Assembly: GCF_030124325.1 (NCBI RefSeq)
Contig: NZ_JASKLR010000003.1
Span: forward strand, 447,105 to 511,104
Source of the DNA: Sinorhizobium sp. 8-89
Lineage (GTDB): Bacteria; Pseudomonadota; Alphaproteobacteria; Rhizobiales; Rhizobiaceae
Length of the DNA: 64,000 bases
Reading direction: 5' to 3'
Below are positions 1-9,400 of the stretch, piece after piece. Below the pieces are notes generated by a model. The model was not told the DNA's origin, ran no database searches, and saw only the letters and a list, made by a program, of their open reading frames with translations. Both the position numbers and the translations under genes were made by a program. How positions within the stretch are numbered: position 1 is the first letter of the stretch; each line of letters opens with the position of its first letter.

Positions 1-654
1 GATCTTGGCCAGACCATCCTGACTACGGCCGTCTGGGGTGGCATGTTCTTCATGGCGGGCATGCCGTGGCTCTGGATCATCGTGCTCGCCGGCGCTGCGG
101 TTGGCGGTTTCTTCGTCGCCTATACCATGCTGCCGCACGTCGCCGGCCGTATCGACCGCTTCCTGACCGGCGAGGGTGACACCTTCCAGGTGGACACCGC
201 GCGCGAAGCGATCATCCGCGGCGACTGGTTCGGCCGCGGTCCGGGCGAGGGCGTGGTCAAGCGCATCATTCCCGACAGCCACACCGACTTCGTCTTCTCG
301 GTGGCCGCCGAAGAGTTCGGCATTGTCTTCTGCATGGCCATCGTGCTGGTCTTTTCCTTCCTCGTCATGCGCGGCCTCAGCCATGCCTTCCGGGAGCGCA
401 ACGATTTCAATCGCTTCGCCGTCGCCGGGCTTGTCCTGCAGATCGGCATTCAGTCGCTGATCAATATCGGCGTGAACCTCGAACTTCTTCCGGCCAAGGG
501 CATGACGCTGCCGCTGATCTCCTACGGCGGCTCGTCGATGGTGGCGATCTGCGTGACGGCCGGCTTCATTCTGGCATTGACCCGTCACCGACCGGAGAAG
601 CGCGCCGTGGAGCGCAGTCTCTTTCGATCCGGCGTAGGTGTGCCGGCGGAGTAA
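1..654 (+). CDS. ftsW: FtsW, peptidoglycan glycosyltransferase of the divisome (5' end cut off)
   Basis: This is the C-terminal 217 residues of FtsW, the SEDS-family integral membrane glycan polymerase that works with a class B PBP at the division septum. The frame is open from base 1, so the start lies outside the window. Visible signs are several hydrophobic membrane segments and the conserved SEDS motif PLISYGGSSM near nt 511-540, close to the last membrane helix. The stop at 652-654 is 3 nt before murG, so the two are almost certainly co-transcribed. RodA is the only close alternative, but the position directly before murG in a dcw cluster fixes it as FtsW. Confidence 0.95.
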   Translation, partial: DLGQTILTTAVWGGMFFMAGMPWLWIIVLAGAAVGGFFVAYTMLPHVAGRIDRFLTGEGDTFQVDTAREAIIRGDWFGRGPGEGVVKRIIPDSHTDFVFSVAAEEFGIVFCMAIVLVFSFLVMRGLSHAFRERNDFNRFAVAGLVLQIGIQSLINIGVNLELLPAKGMTLPLISYGGSSMVAICVTAGFILALTRHRPEKRAVERSLFRSGVGVPAE

Positions 655-657
655 GTC

Positions 658-1782
658 ATGAGCAAAGGCATCATTCTTCTCGCCGCCGGCGGCACCGGCG
701 GTCACCTCTTTCCCGCGGAGGCGCTGGCACATGAGCTGAAGGCGTCCGGCTATTCCGTGCATCTGGTGACGGACAGCCGCGCGGAGCGCTTTGCCGGCAG
801 GTTTCCGGCGGACGACATCCATGTCGTGCCGTCGGCGACGATCGGCTCGAAGAACCCGATCAAACTGGCGCAATCGGTCTGGAAGCTCTGGACAGGCCTG
901 CGCGCGGCGCGGCGGCTGATCGCGCGCCTGAAGCCGAAGGCGGTGATCGGTTTCGGGGGTTACCCGACCGTGCCGCCGCTGCTGGCGGCGACCGGCATGG
1001 GCGTCCCCTCGATGATCCACGAGCAGAACGCCGTGATGGGACGAGCCAACAAGATGCTGGCTTCGCGCGTTCAGGCAATCGCGGGGGGCTTTCTGCCCGA
1101 GGGCACCGGCGGCTTCGCAACGAAAACGGTGGCCACCGGCAATCCGGTTCGCCCCGCCGTCCTCCAGGCGGCGGGCATGCCCTATGCGACCTCGGCGAGC
1201 GATGCGCTCTTTCACCTGGTCGTCTTCGGCGGCAGCCAGGGCGCACAATATTTCTCGCAGGCGGTCCCACAGGCGGTCTGCCGTCTCGACGACACCGCGC
1301 GCCAGCGGGTGCGGGTCACGCAGCAGGCGCGCCCCGAGGATCGGGAAGGTGTCATCGCGGCATACCAGAAACTTGGCGTTCCGGCCGAGGTTGCCCCGTT
1401 CTTCAACGACATGGCGGCGCGGATCGCGGCGGCCCAGCTCGTCATCTGCCGTTCGGGCGCATCGACCGTTTCCGAGCTTGCCGTGATCGGCCGGCCAGCA
1501 ATCCTTGTGCCCTATCCGTATGCGCTCGATCACGATCAGGCGGCGAATGCGGCCGCGCTTGCAGGCAAGGGCGGCGCCCGCGTGATCGCGCAGGCCGAGC
1601 TCAGCGCCGAACGGCTTTCGGGCATCCTCGCCGATGCCATGAACAATCCACAGTCCCTGGCACAGATGGCTGCGAGTGCCCGCGAAACCGGCAAGCCGGA
1701 CGCCGCGCGCTTGCTTGCGACCCTCGTAGAGGCTATTGCCAGCGGTTTGACAGTCGAGAAATTCAAGGAAACACGCTCATGA
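658..1782 (+). CDS. murG: MurG, lipid II-forming GlcNAc transferase
   Basis: Encodes a 374-residue UDP-N-acetylglucosamine--N-acetylmuramyl-(pentapeptide) pyrophosphoryl-undecaprenol transferase, which converts lipid I to lipid II on the cytoplasmic face of the inner membrane. The glycine-rich loop AAGGTGGH is at residues 9-16, a second loop ([10 protein letters not shown]) opens the C-terminal GT-B Rossmann domain, and the UDP-GlcNAc-binding segment [11 protein letters not shown] follows. Length is normal for the family. The TGA overlaps the murC ATG by 4 nt (ATGA), which implies translational coupling. Confidence 0.97.
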   Translation: MSKGIILLAAGGTGGHLFPAEALAHELKASGYSVHLVTDSRAERFAGRFPADDIHVVPSATIGSKNPIKLAQSVWKLWTGLRAARRLIARLKPKAVIGFGGYPTVPPLLAATGMGVPSMIHEQNAVMGRANKMLASRVQAIAGGFLPEGTGGFATKTVATGNPVRPAVLQAAGMPYATSASDALFHLVVFGGSQGAQYFSQAVPQAVCRLDDTARQRVRVTQQARPEDREGVIAAYQKLGVPAEVAPFFNDMAARIAAAQLVICRSGASTVSELAVIGRPAILVPYPYALDHDQAANAAALAGKGGARVIAQAELSAERLSGILADAMNNPQSLAQMAASARETGKPDAARLLATLVEAIASGLTVEKFKETRS

Positions 1783-3188
1783 AAATGCCGAAGACGATCG
1801 GGCTCGTACATTTCATCGGTATCGGCGGCATCGGCATGAGCGGCATTGCAGAGGTGCTGCATAATCTCGGTCACCGGGTGCAGGGTTCGGATCAGTCGGA
1901 CAGCGCCAACGTGCAGCGCCTGCGCGACAAGGGCATCAGGATCTCCGTCGGCCACAAGGCTGAAAACCTCGGCGATGCCGAGGTTGTCGTCGTCTCGACC
2001 GCGATCAAGAAGGACAATCCCGAGCTGATCGCCGCGCGCGAAAAATTCCTGCCCGTGGTGCGCCGCGCCGAAATGCTGGCCGAACTGATGCGCTTCCGCA
2101 ATGCGATCGCCATCGGCGGCACGCACGGCAAGACGACGACGACCTCGATGGTCGCAGCGCTGCTCGATGCAGGCGGGCTCGATCCAACCGTCATCAATGG
2201 CGGCATCATCAACGCCTACGGCACCAACGCGCGCATGGGCGCCGGCGAATGGATGGTGGTCGAGGCGGACGAGTCCGACGGCACCTTCCTGAAGCTGCCT
2301 GCCGACATCGCCGTCGTCACCAATATCGATCCGGAACATCTCGATCACTACGGCAATTTCGACGCCGTGCGGGCGGCCTTCCGGCAGTTCGTCGAGAACG
2401 TGCCCTTCTATGGTTTCGGCGTGCTTTGCCTCGACCATCCCGAGGTCCAGGCGATGGTCGCCAAGATCGAGGACCGCAAGGTTGTCACCTATGGCGAGAA
2501 CCCACAGGCGGACGTGCGCTATCATAACATCCGCATGGACGGCGCGACCTCCGTCTTCGATATCGAGATCCGCCGCCGCCGCACCGGACAGGTGATCACG
2601 ATGAAGGATCTGCGGCTGCCGATGCCCGGGCGCCACAACGTGTCCAATGCCACGGCCGCCATCGCGGTGGCCCAGCGCCTCGGCATCAGGACGGAGGATA
2701 TCGCGCGCGGGCTTGCCGCTTTCGGCGGCGTCAAGCGCCGCTTCACGCTCACCGGCGAGTGGAACGGTGCGCGCATCTTCGACGACTACGGCCATCACCC
2801 GGTCGAGATCAAGGCGGTGTTGAGGGCGGCGCGCGAGGCCTGCCAAGGCCGGATCATCGCCGTCCATCAGCCGCATCGCTACAGCCGTCTTTCGAGCCTC
2901 TTCGAGGACTTCTCTTCCTGCTTCAACGATGCCGACACGATCCTGATCGCGCCCGTTTATGCGGCCGGCGAAGACGCGATCGACGGCGTGAATTCGGAAG
3001 TGCTGGTCAATCGCATCAAGGCGGCGGGCCACCGCGACGCGCGCTATGTCGCCGGGCAGGAGGAAATCGCACCGATCGTCTCGAAGATTGCGCAGGCGGG
3101 CGATTTTGTGGTTCTCTTGGGGGCTGGCAGCATTACCTATTGGGCTGCAGCCCTGCCCAAGGAACTCGCGAATATTTCAGGAATTTGA
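1779..3188 (+). CDS. murC: MurC, UDP-MurNAc--L-alanine ligase
   Basis: A 469-residue Mur ligase that adds L-alanine to UDP-MurNAc in the cytoplasm, using ATP. The N-terminal Rossmann-like domain starts with [12 protein letters not shown], the ATP-binding P-loop is GGTHGKTT at residues 113-120, and the central segment with DESDGTF is typical of MurC. The start codon overlaps the murG stop, and murB begins 2 nt after the murC stop, so this is one operon. Nothing unusual is seen. Confidence 0.97.
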   Translation: MKMPKTIGLVHFIGIGGIGMSGIAEVLHNLGHRVQGSDQSDSANVQRLRDKGIRISVGHKAENLGDAEVVVVSTAIKKDNPELIAAREKFLPVVRRAEMLAELMRFRNAIAIGGTHGKTTTTSMVAALLDAGGLDPTVINGGIINAYGTNARMGAGEWMVVEADESDGTFLKLPADIAVVTNIDPEHLDHYGNFDAVRAAFRQFVENVPFYGFGVLCLDHPEVQAMVAKIEDRKVVTYGENPQADVRYHNIRMDGATSVFDIEIRRRRTGQVITMKDLRLPMPGRHNVSNATAAIAVAQRLGIRTEDIARGLAAFGGVKRRFTLTGEWNGARIFDDYGHHPVEIKAVLRAAREACQGRIIAVHQPHRYSRLSSLFEDFSSCFNDADTILIAPVYAAGEDAIDGVNSEVLVNRIKAAGHRDARYVAGQEEIAPIVSKIAQAGDFVVLLGAGSITYWAAALPKELANISGI

Positions 3189-3190
3189 GC

Positions 3191-4165
3191 ATGAAACAGG
3201 TCAACGGTCAGAAACTTCTCGAAGCGCTCGGAAGCGGCGTCAGTGCAGTTCGCGGACGCATCACGCCCGATGCCCCGATGGACCGCGTGACCTGGTTTCG
3301 CGCCGGTGGGCTTGCCGAGCTCATGTTCCAGCCGCACGACACGGACGATCTCGTCACGTTCCTGAAGCTCGTGCCGGAGAGCGTGCCGGTCATGGTGATC
3401 GGCGTCGGCTCCAACCTGCTCGTGCGCGACGGCGGTATTCCAGGGATCGTCATTCGCCTGTCGGCCAAGGGCTTCGGCGATCTGGAGATCGTCGGCGAAA
3501 ACCGTATCAAGGCGGGTGCCATCTGCCCGGACAAGAACATCGCCGCCATGGCGCTCGACCACGGCATTGGCGGCTTCTATTTCTACTATGGCATCCCGGG
3601 TTCGATCGGCGGTGCGCTCCGGATGAACGCCGGCGCGAATGGCGGCGAGACGCGCGAGCGGGTCGTGGAGGTCCATGCGGTCGACCGCAAGGGCAAAAAG
3701 CATGTGCTGAGCAATGCCGAGATGGGCTATTCCTATCGTCACACTGCAGCGGCGAAGGACCTCATCTTCACGCATGCGATTTTCGAAGGTTATCCGGAAG
3801 ACAAGAACAAGATTCGCACCGACATGGACGCCGTGCGCCAGCATCGCGAGACGGTGCAGCCGATCCGCGAGAAGACCGGCGGCTCGACCTTCAAGAATCC
3901 GGAAGGCCACTCCGCCTGGAAGGTCATCGACGAGGCGGGTTGCCGCGGTATGATGATCGGCAGCGCGCAAATGTCTCCGCTCCACTGCAACTTCATGATC
4001 AATACCGGACAGGCGACCGGCTACGAGCTCGAATATCTCGGCGAGACCGTGCGCTCCCGCGTGCTCGAACATTCCGGCATTCGCCTCGAATGGGAGATCA
4101 AACGCATCGGCAAGTTCATGCCGGGATACGAGATCAAGGAATTCCTCGGCCGCGGCATCGCCTGA
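3191..4165 (+). CDS. murB: MurB, UDP-N-acetylenolpyruvoylglucosamine reductase
   Basis: A 324-residue FAD- and NADPH-dependent reductase making UDP-MurNAc. The open frame extends upstream inside murC to 2759, but the ATG at 3191, immediately after the murC stop, gives the expected N-terminus [13 protein letters not shown]. The FAD-binding PCMH signature [12 protein letters not shown] is at residues 71-82, followed by [13 protein letters not shown], and the catalytic serine region GGSTFKNP is present. It is the last gene of this + strand stretch before a terminator. Confidence 0.97.
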   Translation: MKQVNGQKLLEALGSGVSAVRGRITPDAPMDRVTWFRAGGLAELMFQPHDTDDLVTFLKLVPESVPVMVIGVGSNLLVRDGGIPGIVIRLSAKGFGDLEIVGENRIKAGAICPDKNIAAMALDHGIGGFYFYYGIPGSIGGALRMNAGANGGETRERVVEVHAVDRKGKKHVLSNAEMGYSYRHTAAAKDLIFTHAIFEGYPEDKNKIRTDMDAVRQHRETVQPIREKTGGSTFKNPEGHSAWKVIDEAGCRGMMIGSAQMSPLHCNFMINTGQATGYELEYLGETVRSRVLEHSGIRLEWEIKRIGKFMPGYEIKEFLGRGIA

Positions 4166-4186
4166 GCCGGGAAACATTCAAAGGAA

Positions 4187-4218
4187 GGGCCGCGACGGTT
4201 GCCGTCGCGGCCCTTTCT
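4187..4218. terminator. Bidirectional terminator between murB and the convergent MFS gene
   Basis: A perfect 12-bp inverted repeat GGGCCGCGACGG / CCGTCGCGGCCC (4187-4198 and 4202-4213) with a 3-nt loop is followed by TTTCTGCTTTT on the + strand. It lies 21 nt after the murB stop and 23 nt before the end of the convergent transporter gene, so it can serve both. Confidence 0.85.
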
Positions 4219-4240
4219 GCTTTTCAATTCGGTGTTGTCG

Positions 4241-5551
4241 TCAGCCGGAAACTTCCTCTTCCTTCGAGAGCAGCAGGCAGACGAGCGTGATCAGCGCGGC
4301 GGCCAGCAGGTAGTAGCCGACATGGCCGAGGCTGTAGTTGGTTGCAAGCCAGGTGGCGATGTAGGGCGCCAGCGACGCGCCGAAGATGCCGGCGAGGTTG
4401 AAGGTCATCGACGCGCCGGTGTAGCGCACTGCCGTCGGAAAGGGGGCGGCGAGTGCTGCGCCGATCGGTCCGTAAGTGAGCCCCATCAGACCGAGGCCGA
4501 TGATCGATGAGGCGAAGGCGCCGCCAAGGCCGCTCGTCATCAGCGGAGCCATGACGAGGCCGAAGACGCCGATGCCGATCGTCGTCAGCACCAGAACAAG
4601 ACGCCGGCCGAAGCGATCCGAAAGAATACCCGAGACCGGGATCATCAGGCCGAAGAATACGACGCCCGCCATCTGGACGACCAGGAACTGCTCGCGCGAA
4701 TAACCGAGCTTCGCCGTGCCCCAGGAGAGCGAGAAGACGGTCATCAGGTAGAACAGAACGAAGGTCGCCAGCGCCACGAAAGTGCCGAGTACGAGACTGC
4801 GCTTGTGCGAGCGGAAGATTGCCGCGACCGGAACCTGGACGCGCTCGTGCTTGTCGATCGCTTTCTGGAATTCCGGCGTCTCGGTGATCTTCAGGCGGAC
4901 ATAGAGGCCGACGATGACGAGGAGCACGCTGGCGATGAAGGGAATGCGCCAGCCCCAGGCAAGGAAAGCTTCGTCGCTCATCACCTCGCCGAGCACAAGG
5001 AAGGTGCCGGCGGAAAGGATGAAGCCGATCGGCGCACCGAGCTGCGGGAACATCGCGTACCAGCTCCGCTTGCCTTCCGGGGCGTTTTCGGTGGCGAGCA
5101 GCACGGCGCCGCCCCATTCGCCGCCGAGCCCGAGACCCTGGCCAAAGCGGCAGAGCGCCAGCAGCAGCGGCGCGGCAATGCCGATCGTCGCATAGGTCGG
5201 CAGAAGACCGATGACGACGGTCGAAATGCCCATGGTCATCAGCGCCGCGACGAGTGTCGCCTTGCGGCCGACCTTGTCACCGAAATGGCCGAAGACCACC
5301 GCACCGAAGGGGCGGGCGAAAAAGGCGATCGAGAAGGTGGCGAAGGACTGCAGCATCGCCGAGGTCGGATCGGCCGAGGGGAAGAAGAGATGCGGGAAGA
5401 TGATCACCGCCGCGGTCGCATAAACATAGAAGTCGAAGAATTCGATAGTCGTGCCGACGAGGCTGGCGAACAGCACCCGTGCAGGCGAGTTCACTGCCGG
5501 CTGATGCAACGCACTATCCTTCGGCGACAGCGAGGTTGTCGCGTCTGTCAT
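4241..5551 (-). CDS. MFS transporter of the metabolite:H+ symporter (MHS) family
   Basis: A 436-residue, 12-helix major facilitator protein. The N-terminal signature GTTIEFFDFYVYATAA and the loop 2-3 motif GHFGDKVGRK (motif A) are typical of the MHS branch that includes ProP, KgtP and ShiA. The substrate cannot be told from sequence; organic acids, osmolytes or shikimate-like compounds are possible by family. The gene runs opposite to its neighbours and interrupts the dcw cluster between murB and ddl. The start ATG has AGGAA 7 nt upstream on its strand. Confidence 0.9.
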   Translation of the reverse strand: MTDATTSLSPKDSALHQPAVNSPARVLFASLVGTTIEFFDFYVYATAAVIIFPHLFFPSADPTSAMLQSFATFSIAFFARPFGAVVFGHFGDKVGRKATLVAALMTMGISTVVIGLLPTYATIGIAAPLLLALCRFGQGLGLGGEWGGAVLLATENAPEGKRSWYAMFPQLGAPIGFILSAGTFLVLGEVMSDEAFLAWGWRIPFIASVLLVIVGLYVRLKITETPEFQKAIDKHERVQVPVAAIFRSHKRSLVLGTFVALATFVLFYLMTVFSLSWGTAKLGYSREQFLVVQMAGVVFFGLMIPVSGILSDRFGRRLVLVLTTIGIGVFGLVMAPLMTSGLGGAFASSIIGLGLMGLTYGPIGAALAAPFPTAVRYTGASMTFNLAGIFGASLAPYIATWLATNYSLGHVGYYLLAAALITLVCLLLSKEEEVSG

Positions 5552-6127
5552 TGTCTTGTTCCTGATGTGATTGTCATGCCGTCTTGGGAGGCGGTCGGCG
5601 GGTCTTAGCGCAAGTTTCGATTGCGGGAAAGTCTGAATTAGTAAGAAATGCGAACTAAAAATGCGGCGGGCGCAGCATTATTCCGCCGGCGCACGGCTCG
5701 GCATGATCTGCCCGCTCGACGTCTCAATTTTCCGGAATGGGCAGGTGCCGGAAACATTCCTTTGCGGTAGTCACCGCCGTTTGCAAGATTTTCAAAGCGA
5801 TCGTGCCCCGGGTGGGCGGAGGGCTTAGGCAAGCGACGAGAGCCTTGCCAGGAACCCCGGCATATCCAAGGGCTTCATTTTCGCCGTCCGCACTCACTTT
5901 CTCAACGCAGCCGTACAAACTGCTGATTTCGCGGCTAATTGCCTTGTTTTGGGAGGCATTTTCGGCGGCAAAGCTGACGCGCTTCATGAGAAGAGTTAAC
6001 CAAAGTAAACGATTCATTAACCATAATGCCGTTCTAGTGACGCTGTTCGGGCGCCGGCGACTCGGCAGCCGGAACCAGCCAGACGCAAGCAAGAATAGTG
6101 ATAGTGGCGTATTGTTTGGGGGTTTTG
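5552..6127. other. 576-bp intergenic region between the divergent MFS gene and ddl
   Basis: No convincing gene is seen here; the short open frames on either strand have no recognisable content or good ribosome binding sites. It must carry the MFS promoter on one side and the promoter of the ddl-ftsQ-ftsA block on the other. A CtrA-like sequence lies at 6006-6021. Confidence 0.6.
6006..6022 (+). promoter_or_regulatory. Candidate CtrA-binding site upstream of ddl
   Basis: TAAA-N7-TTAACC (6006-6009, then 6017-6022) is one mismatch from the alphaproteobacterial CtrA consensus TTAA-N7-TTAAC. A further TTAACC half-site is at 5996-6001. It is about 106 bp before the ddl start. CtrA regulates ftsQA and ftsZ transcription in Caulobacter, so the location is sensible, but this is a motif match only. 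Confidence 0.4.
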
Positions 6128-7054
6128 ATGAGCGGCAGGCATGTTGCTGTCCTGATGGGCGGATTTTCCTCGGAGAGGCCGGTGAGCCTGTCTTCCGGGG
6201 CTGCTTGCGCCGATGCCCTTGAAGCCGAAGGCTATCGCGTTACGCGCGTGGACGTCGGGCGCGATGTGGCCGCGGTTCTTGCGGATCTGCGTCCGGAGGT
6301 CGCCTTTAACGCCCTCCACGGCCCCTTCGGCGAAGACGGTACGATCCAGGGCATCCTGGAATATCTCGAGATCCCCTACACCCATTCCGGCGTGCTTGCC
6401 TCCGCACTCGCCATGGACAAGGCACAGGCCAAGCATGTCGCCAAGGCTGCCGGCATTCCGGTCGCCGATGCGTTGATCATGGATCGGCGCACATTCGGCA
6501 ACCGGCATCCGATGACGCCGCCCTATGTGGTCAAGCCGGTTCGCGAAGGTTCGAGTTTCGGCGTCGTGATCGTCAAGGAGGATCAGTCGCATCCGCCGCA
6601 GGTGATCACGTCCAGCGAATGGCGCTACGGCGACCGTGTCATGGTCGAGCGTTATATCGCCGGCCGCGAGCTGACTTGCGGCGTCATGGGCGATGTCGCG
6701 CTTGGCGTCACCGAGATCATTCCACAAGGGCATGCCTTCTACGATTATGATTCAAAATACGTAAAAGGTGGTTCGAGCCACGTCATTCCGGCGCAGATTT
6801 CACCAAATATTTACCAAAAAATACAAACACTCGCTTTGAAGGCGCATCAGGCAATCGGTTGCCGCGGCGTCAGCCGATCCGACTTCCGCTTCGACGATCG
6901 CGGTCCCGGCGAGGGCGAGTTGATCTGGTTGGAAATCAATACCCAGCCCGGCATGACCCCGACCTCCCTGGTGCCCGAGATGGCGCAGCATGCGGGCCTT
7001 CAGTTTGGTGAGTTTCTCAGGTGGATGGTGGAGGACGCATCGTGTTTGCGTTGA
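6128..7054 (+). CDS. ddl: D-alanine--D-alanine ligase
   Basis: A 308-residue ATP-grasp ligase making D-Ala-D-Ala for the peptidoglycan stem peptide. The start is placed at 6128 ([17 protein letters not shown]), with a GGGGG stretch 5 nt upstream, rather than the in-frame ATG at 6098, which would add ten residues not expected in Ddl. Signature segments are [12 protein letters not shown] and, near the C-terminus, the metal/ATP-site region [13 protein letters not shown]. It overlaps the start region of ftsQ. Confidence 0.95.
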   Translation: MSGRHVAVLMGGFSSERPVSLSSGAACADALEAEGYRVTRVDVGRDVAAVLADLRPEVAFNALHGPFGEDGTIQGILEYLEIPYTHSGVLASALAMDKAQAKHVAKAAGIPVADALIMDRRTFGNRHPMTPPYVVKPVREGSSFGVVIVKEDQSHPPQVITSSEWRYGDRVMVERYIAGRELTCGVMGDVALGVTEIIPQGHAFYDYDSKYVKGGSSHVIPAQISPNIYQKIQTLALKAHQAIGCRGVSRSDFRFDDRGPGEGELIWLEINTQPGMTPTSLVPEMAQHAGLQFGEFLRWMVEDASCLR

Positions 7055-7971
7055 GGGGCAGAAGGGGCAGAAGGGTGCGTCACCCGCTCGGCGTCGCCGG
7101 CGAGGCGGACGAGACGTTCGTGCTGCCGCGTCCATTGCGCAAGGTCGTGCGTTTCCTGGTCAGCCTTGGCACGGGCCGCATCCTCTTTCCCGCGTACACC
7201 GGTACTGTGTCGGCCGCCGCCTTCCTTGCGGCGACGGGCTTCTACGGCATGTCGCTTGGGGGCCACACGCAGGATTTCGCGCAGGCCTCGACGACGGCAG
7301 CCGGCTTCGCCATCGAGGACGTTCGGGTTTCCGGCAACGAGCAAACCTCCGAAATCGATATTCTCCAGCAGCTCGGGCTCGATGGCGCGACGTCGCTCGT
7401 CGCTCTCGACATTGCTGAGGCGCGCAGGCTGATCAGCGAATTGCCCTGGGTGCAGAACGTGACCGTGCGCAAGGTCTATCCGGGCACGATCGAGGTCAAC
7501 CTCGAGGAACGCAAGGCCTTCGGCATCTGGCAGCATGGCTCCGACCTGTCGCTTATCGAGCGCAGCGGCAGTGTCATCGCGCCGCTTCGCGACAACAAGT
7601 TCGCCGCTTTGCCGCTGTTCGTCGGTCGCGATGCAGAGACGGCGGCGGCCGGGTTCTACGACGAATTCTCGCGCTGGCCGGAGTTCCGCTCCCGCGTGAA
7701 GGCTTTCGTGCGGGTTTCCGGCAGGCGGTGGGACCTGCGCCTCGACAACGGCATCATCGTCAAGCTTCCGGAAAACGACGTCGCCCGGGCGATGGAGGTT
7801 CTCGCCGAGATGGAGGAGAAGCACCAGCTTCTCGAGCGCGACATCGCCGCCGTCGATCTGAGGCTTGAAGACCGCACCACGGTACAATTGACGCCGGAAG
7901 CCGTTGCCCGGCGAGAGGTCGCGTTGAAGGCGAGGGAGAAGATGCTGAAAGCCCAGGAGAAGCGGATATGA
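7042..7971 (+). CDS. ftsQ: FtsQ, divisome assembly protein
   Basis: A 309-residue bitopic membrane protein. A basic cytoplasmic N-terminus is followed by one membrane helix and a periplasmic POTRA domain (about [19 protein letters not shown]) plus the FtsQ beta domain. I place the start at the GTG 7042, because GGAGGA at 7030-7035 sits 6 nt upstream; the longer frame starts at GTG 7021 and lacks a site. The gene begins inside the 3' end of ddl and its stop overlaps the ftsA ATG by 4 nt. FtsQ links FtsA/FtsZ at the ring to the septal synthase complex. Confidence 0.93.
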   Translation: MFALRGRRGRRVRHPLGVAGEADETFVLPRPLRKVVRFLVSLGTGRILFPAYTGTVSAAAFLAATGFYGMSLGGHTQDFAQASTTAAGFAIEDVRVSGNEQTSEIDILQQLGLDGATSLVALDIAEARRLISELPWVQNVTVRKVYPGTIEVNLEERKAFGIWQHGSDLSLIERSGSVIAPLRDNKFAALPLFVGRDAETAAAGFYDEFSRWPEFRSRVKAFVRVSGRRWDLRLDNGIIVKLPENDVARAMEVLAEMEEKHQLLERDIAAVDLRLEDRTTVQLTPEAVARREVALKAREKMLKAQEKRI

Positions 7972-9299
7972 GTTTGTTCGGGTCCGCCAATTTTGGCCTT
8001 CCGCGTCTGAAGCCGCTTTCGTCCAAGCGGTCACACGTCGTCTCGGTGCTCGACATCGGCTCGACCAAGATCGTCTGCATGATCGGCAGGCTGACGCCGC
8101 GCGCCGAAAGCCAGATCCTGCCAGGTCGCACCCACAACATCGAAATCATCGGCATCGGCCACCAGAAGTCACGCGGTGTGAAGAACGGCGTGATCGCCGA
8201 TCTCGACGCGGCGGAAGGTGTCGTCCGGCTTGCTGTCGACGCTGCGGAGCGGATGGCGGGGCTGACGATCGACAGCCTGATCGTCAATGTTTCCGCCGGC
8301 CGCCTGCAGAGCGACGTCTACACGGCAACGATCGATCTCGGCGGGCAGGAGGTCGATGCAAGCGATCTCAAGAAGGTGCTCGCCGCCGCCGGCCAGCAGT
8401 CGCAGCGCTCCGACCGGGCGATCCTGCATTCGCTGCCGACCGGCTTCTCGCTCGATGGCGAGCGCGGCATCCGCGATCCGTTGGCGATGTTTGGCGATGT
8501 CCTTGGCGTGGATATGCACGTGCTGACGGTCGAGCGCGCGGCTCTCAAGAACCTCGAGCTCTGCGTCAACCGCGCTCACCTCTCGGTCGAGGGCATCGTT
8601 GCGACGCCTTACGCCAGCGGTCTTGCCGCACTCGTTGACGACGAGGTCGAGCTTGGCTGCGCGGCCATCGACATGGGCGGCGGCACGACGACGATTTCCG
8701 TCTTCGCCGAAGGCAAGCTGGTTCATGCCGACGCCGTCAGCCTCGGTGGCCATCATGTCACCACCGATCTTGCGCGCGGGCTCTCGACGCGCATCGAGGA
8801 TGCCGAACGGCTGAAGGTCGTGCACGGTTCGGCGCTGCCGAACAGCGCCGACGAGCGCGACATCGTATCGGTCCCGCCGATCGGCGAAGACGATCGCGAC
8901 CAGCCGACCCATGTGCCGCGCGCACTGGTGTCGCGCATCGTTCGCGCCCGTATCGAGGAGACGCTCGAACTCATTCGCGATCGCATCCAGCGTTCGGGCT
9001 TCAGCCCGATCGTCGGCAAACGCATCGTGCTGACGGGCGGTGCCAGCCAGCTGACCGGCCTGCCGGAAGCGGCGCGGCGCATTCTCGCCCGCAACGTCCG
9101 CATTGGTCGCCCGCTCGGCGTGTCCGGTCTGCCGGCCGCTGCCAAAGGGCCCGCCTTTTCCACGGCCGTCGGGCTGATGATCTATCCGCAGGTCGCCGAT
9201 CTCGAGACCCATGCTGCCCACGGCGGCATGTTCTCCACCTTCGGCGGCGGCAACAGCCGCATCGCCCGCATGGGACAGTGGTTGAAAGAGAGTTTCTGA
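7968..9299 (+). CDS. ftsA: FtsA, actin-like membrane tether of FtsZ
   Basis: A 443-residue actin-fold ATPase that anchors FtsZ filaments to the membrane. The phosphate-1 motif LDIGSTK lies near residue 27, the phosphate-2 motif AIDMGGGTTTIS is central, and the C-terminus (MGQWLKESF) is the usual amphipathic membrane-targeting helix. The start overlaps the ftsQ stop (ATGA). A 101-nt gap to ftsZ may hold an additional promoter. Confidence 0.96.
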   Translation: MSLFGSANFGLPRLKPLSSKRSHVVSVLDIGSTKIVCMIGRLTPRAESQILPGRTHNIEIIGIGHQKSRGVKNGVIADLDAAEGVVRLAVDAAERMAGLTIDSLIVNVSAGRLQSDVYTATIDLGGQEVDASDLKKVLAAAGQQSQRSDRAILHSLPTGFSLDGERGIRDPLAMFGDVLGVDMHVLTVERAALKNLELCVNRAHLSVEGIVATPYASGLAALVDDEVELGCAAIDMGGGTTTISVFAEGKLVHADAVSLGGHHVTTDLARGLSTRIEDAERLKVVHGSALPNSADERDIVSVPPIGEDDRDQPTHVPRALVSRIVRARIEETLELIRDRIQRSGFSPIVGKRIVLTGGASQLTGLPEAARRILARNVRIGRPLGVSGLPAAAKGPAFSTAVGLMIYPQVADLETHAAHGGMFSTFGGGNSRIARMGQWLKESF

Positions 9300-9400
9300 G
9301 CTTCGCCGGCCTCGCAGGGCGCCGGGCGAAACAGGTGTTTGAGTTTTGAAGGATTTGGCCGGCTCGGCAAGGCGGCCAGAAAACGAGAAGGAACAGTGAT

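Noticed and set aside
1536-3032. A 498-codon - strand frame opposite murC
   Set aside because: Shadow frame of a well-supported murC; no ribosome binding site or family match.
5724-6222. Open frames on both strands between the MFS gene and ddl
   Set aside because: They overlap each other and the ddl start, have no good start sites and no known pattern.
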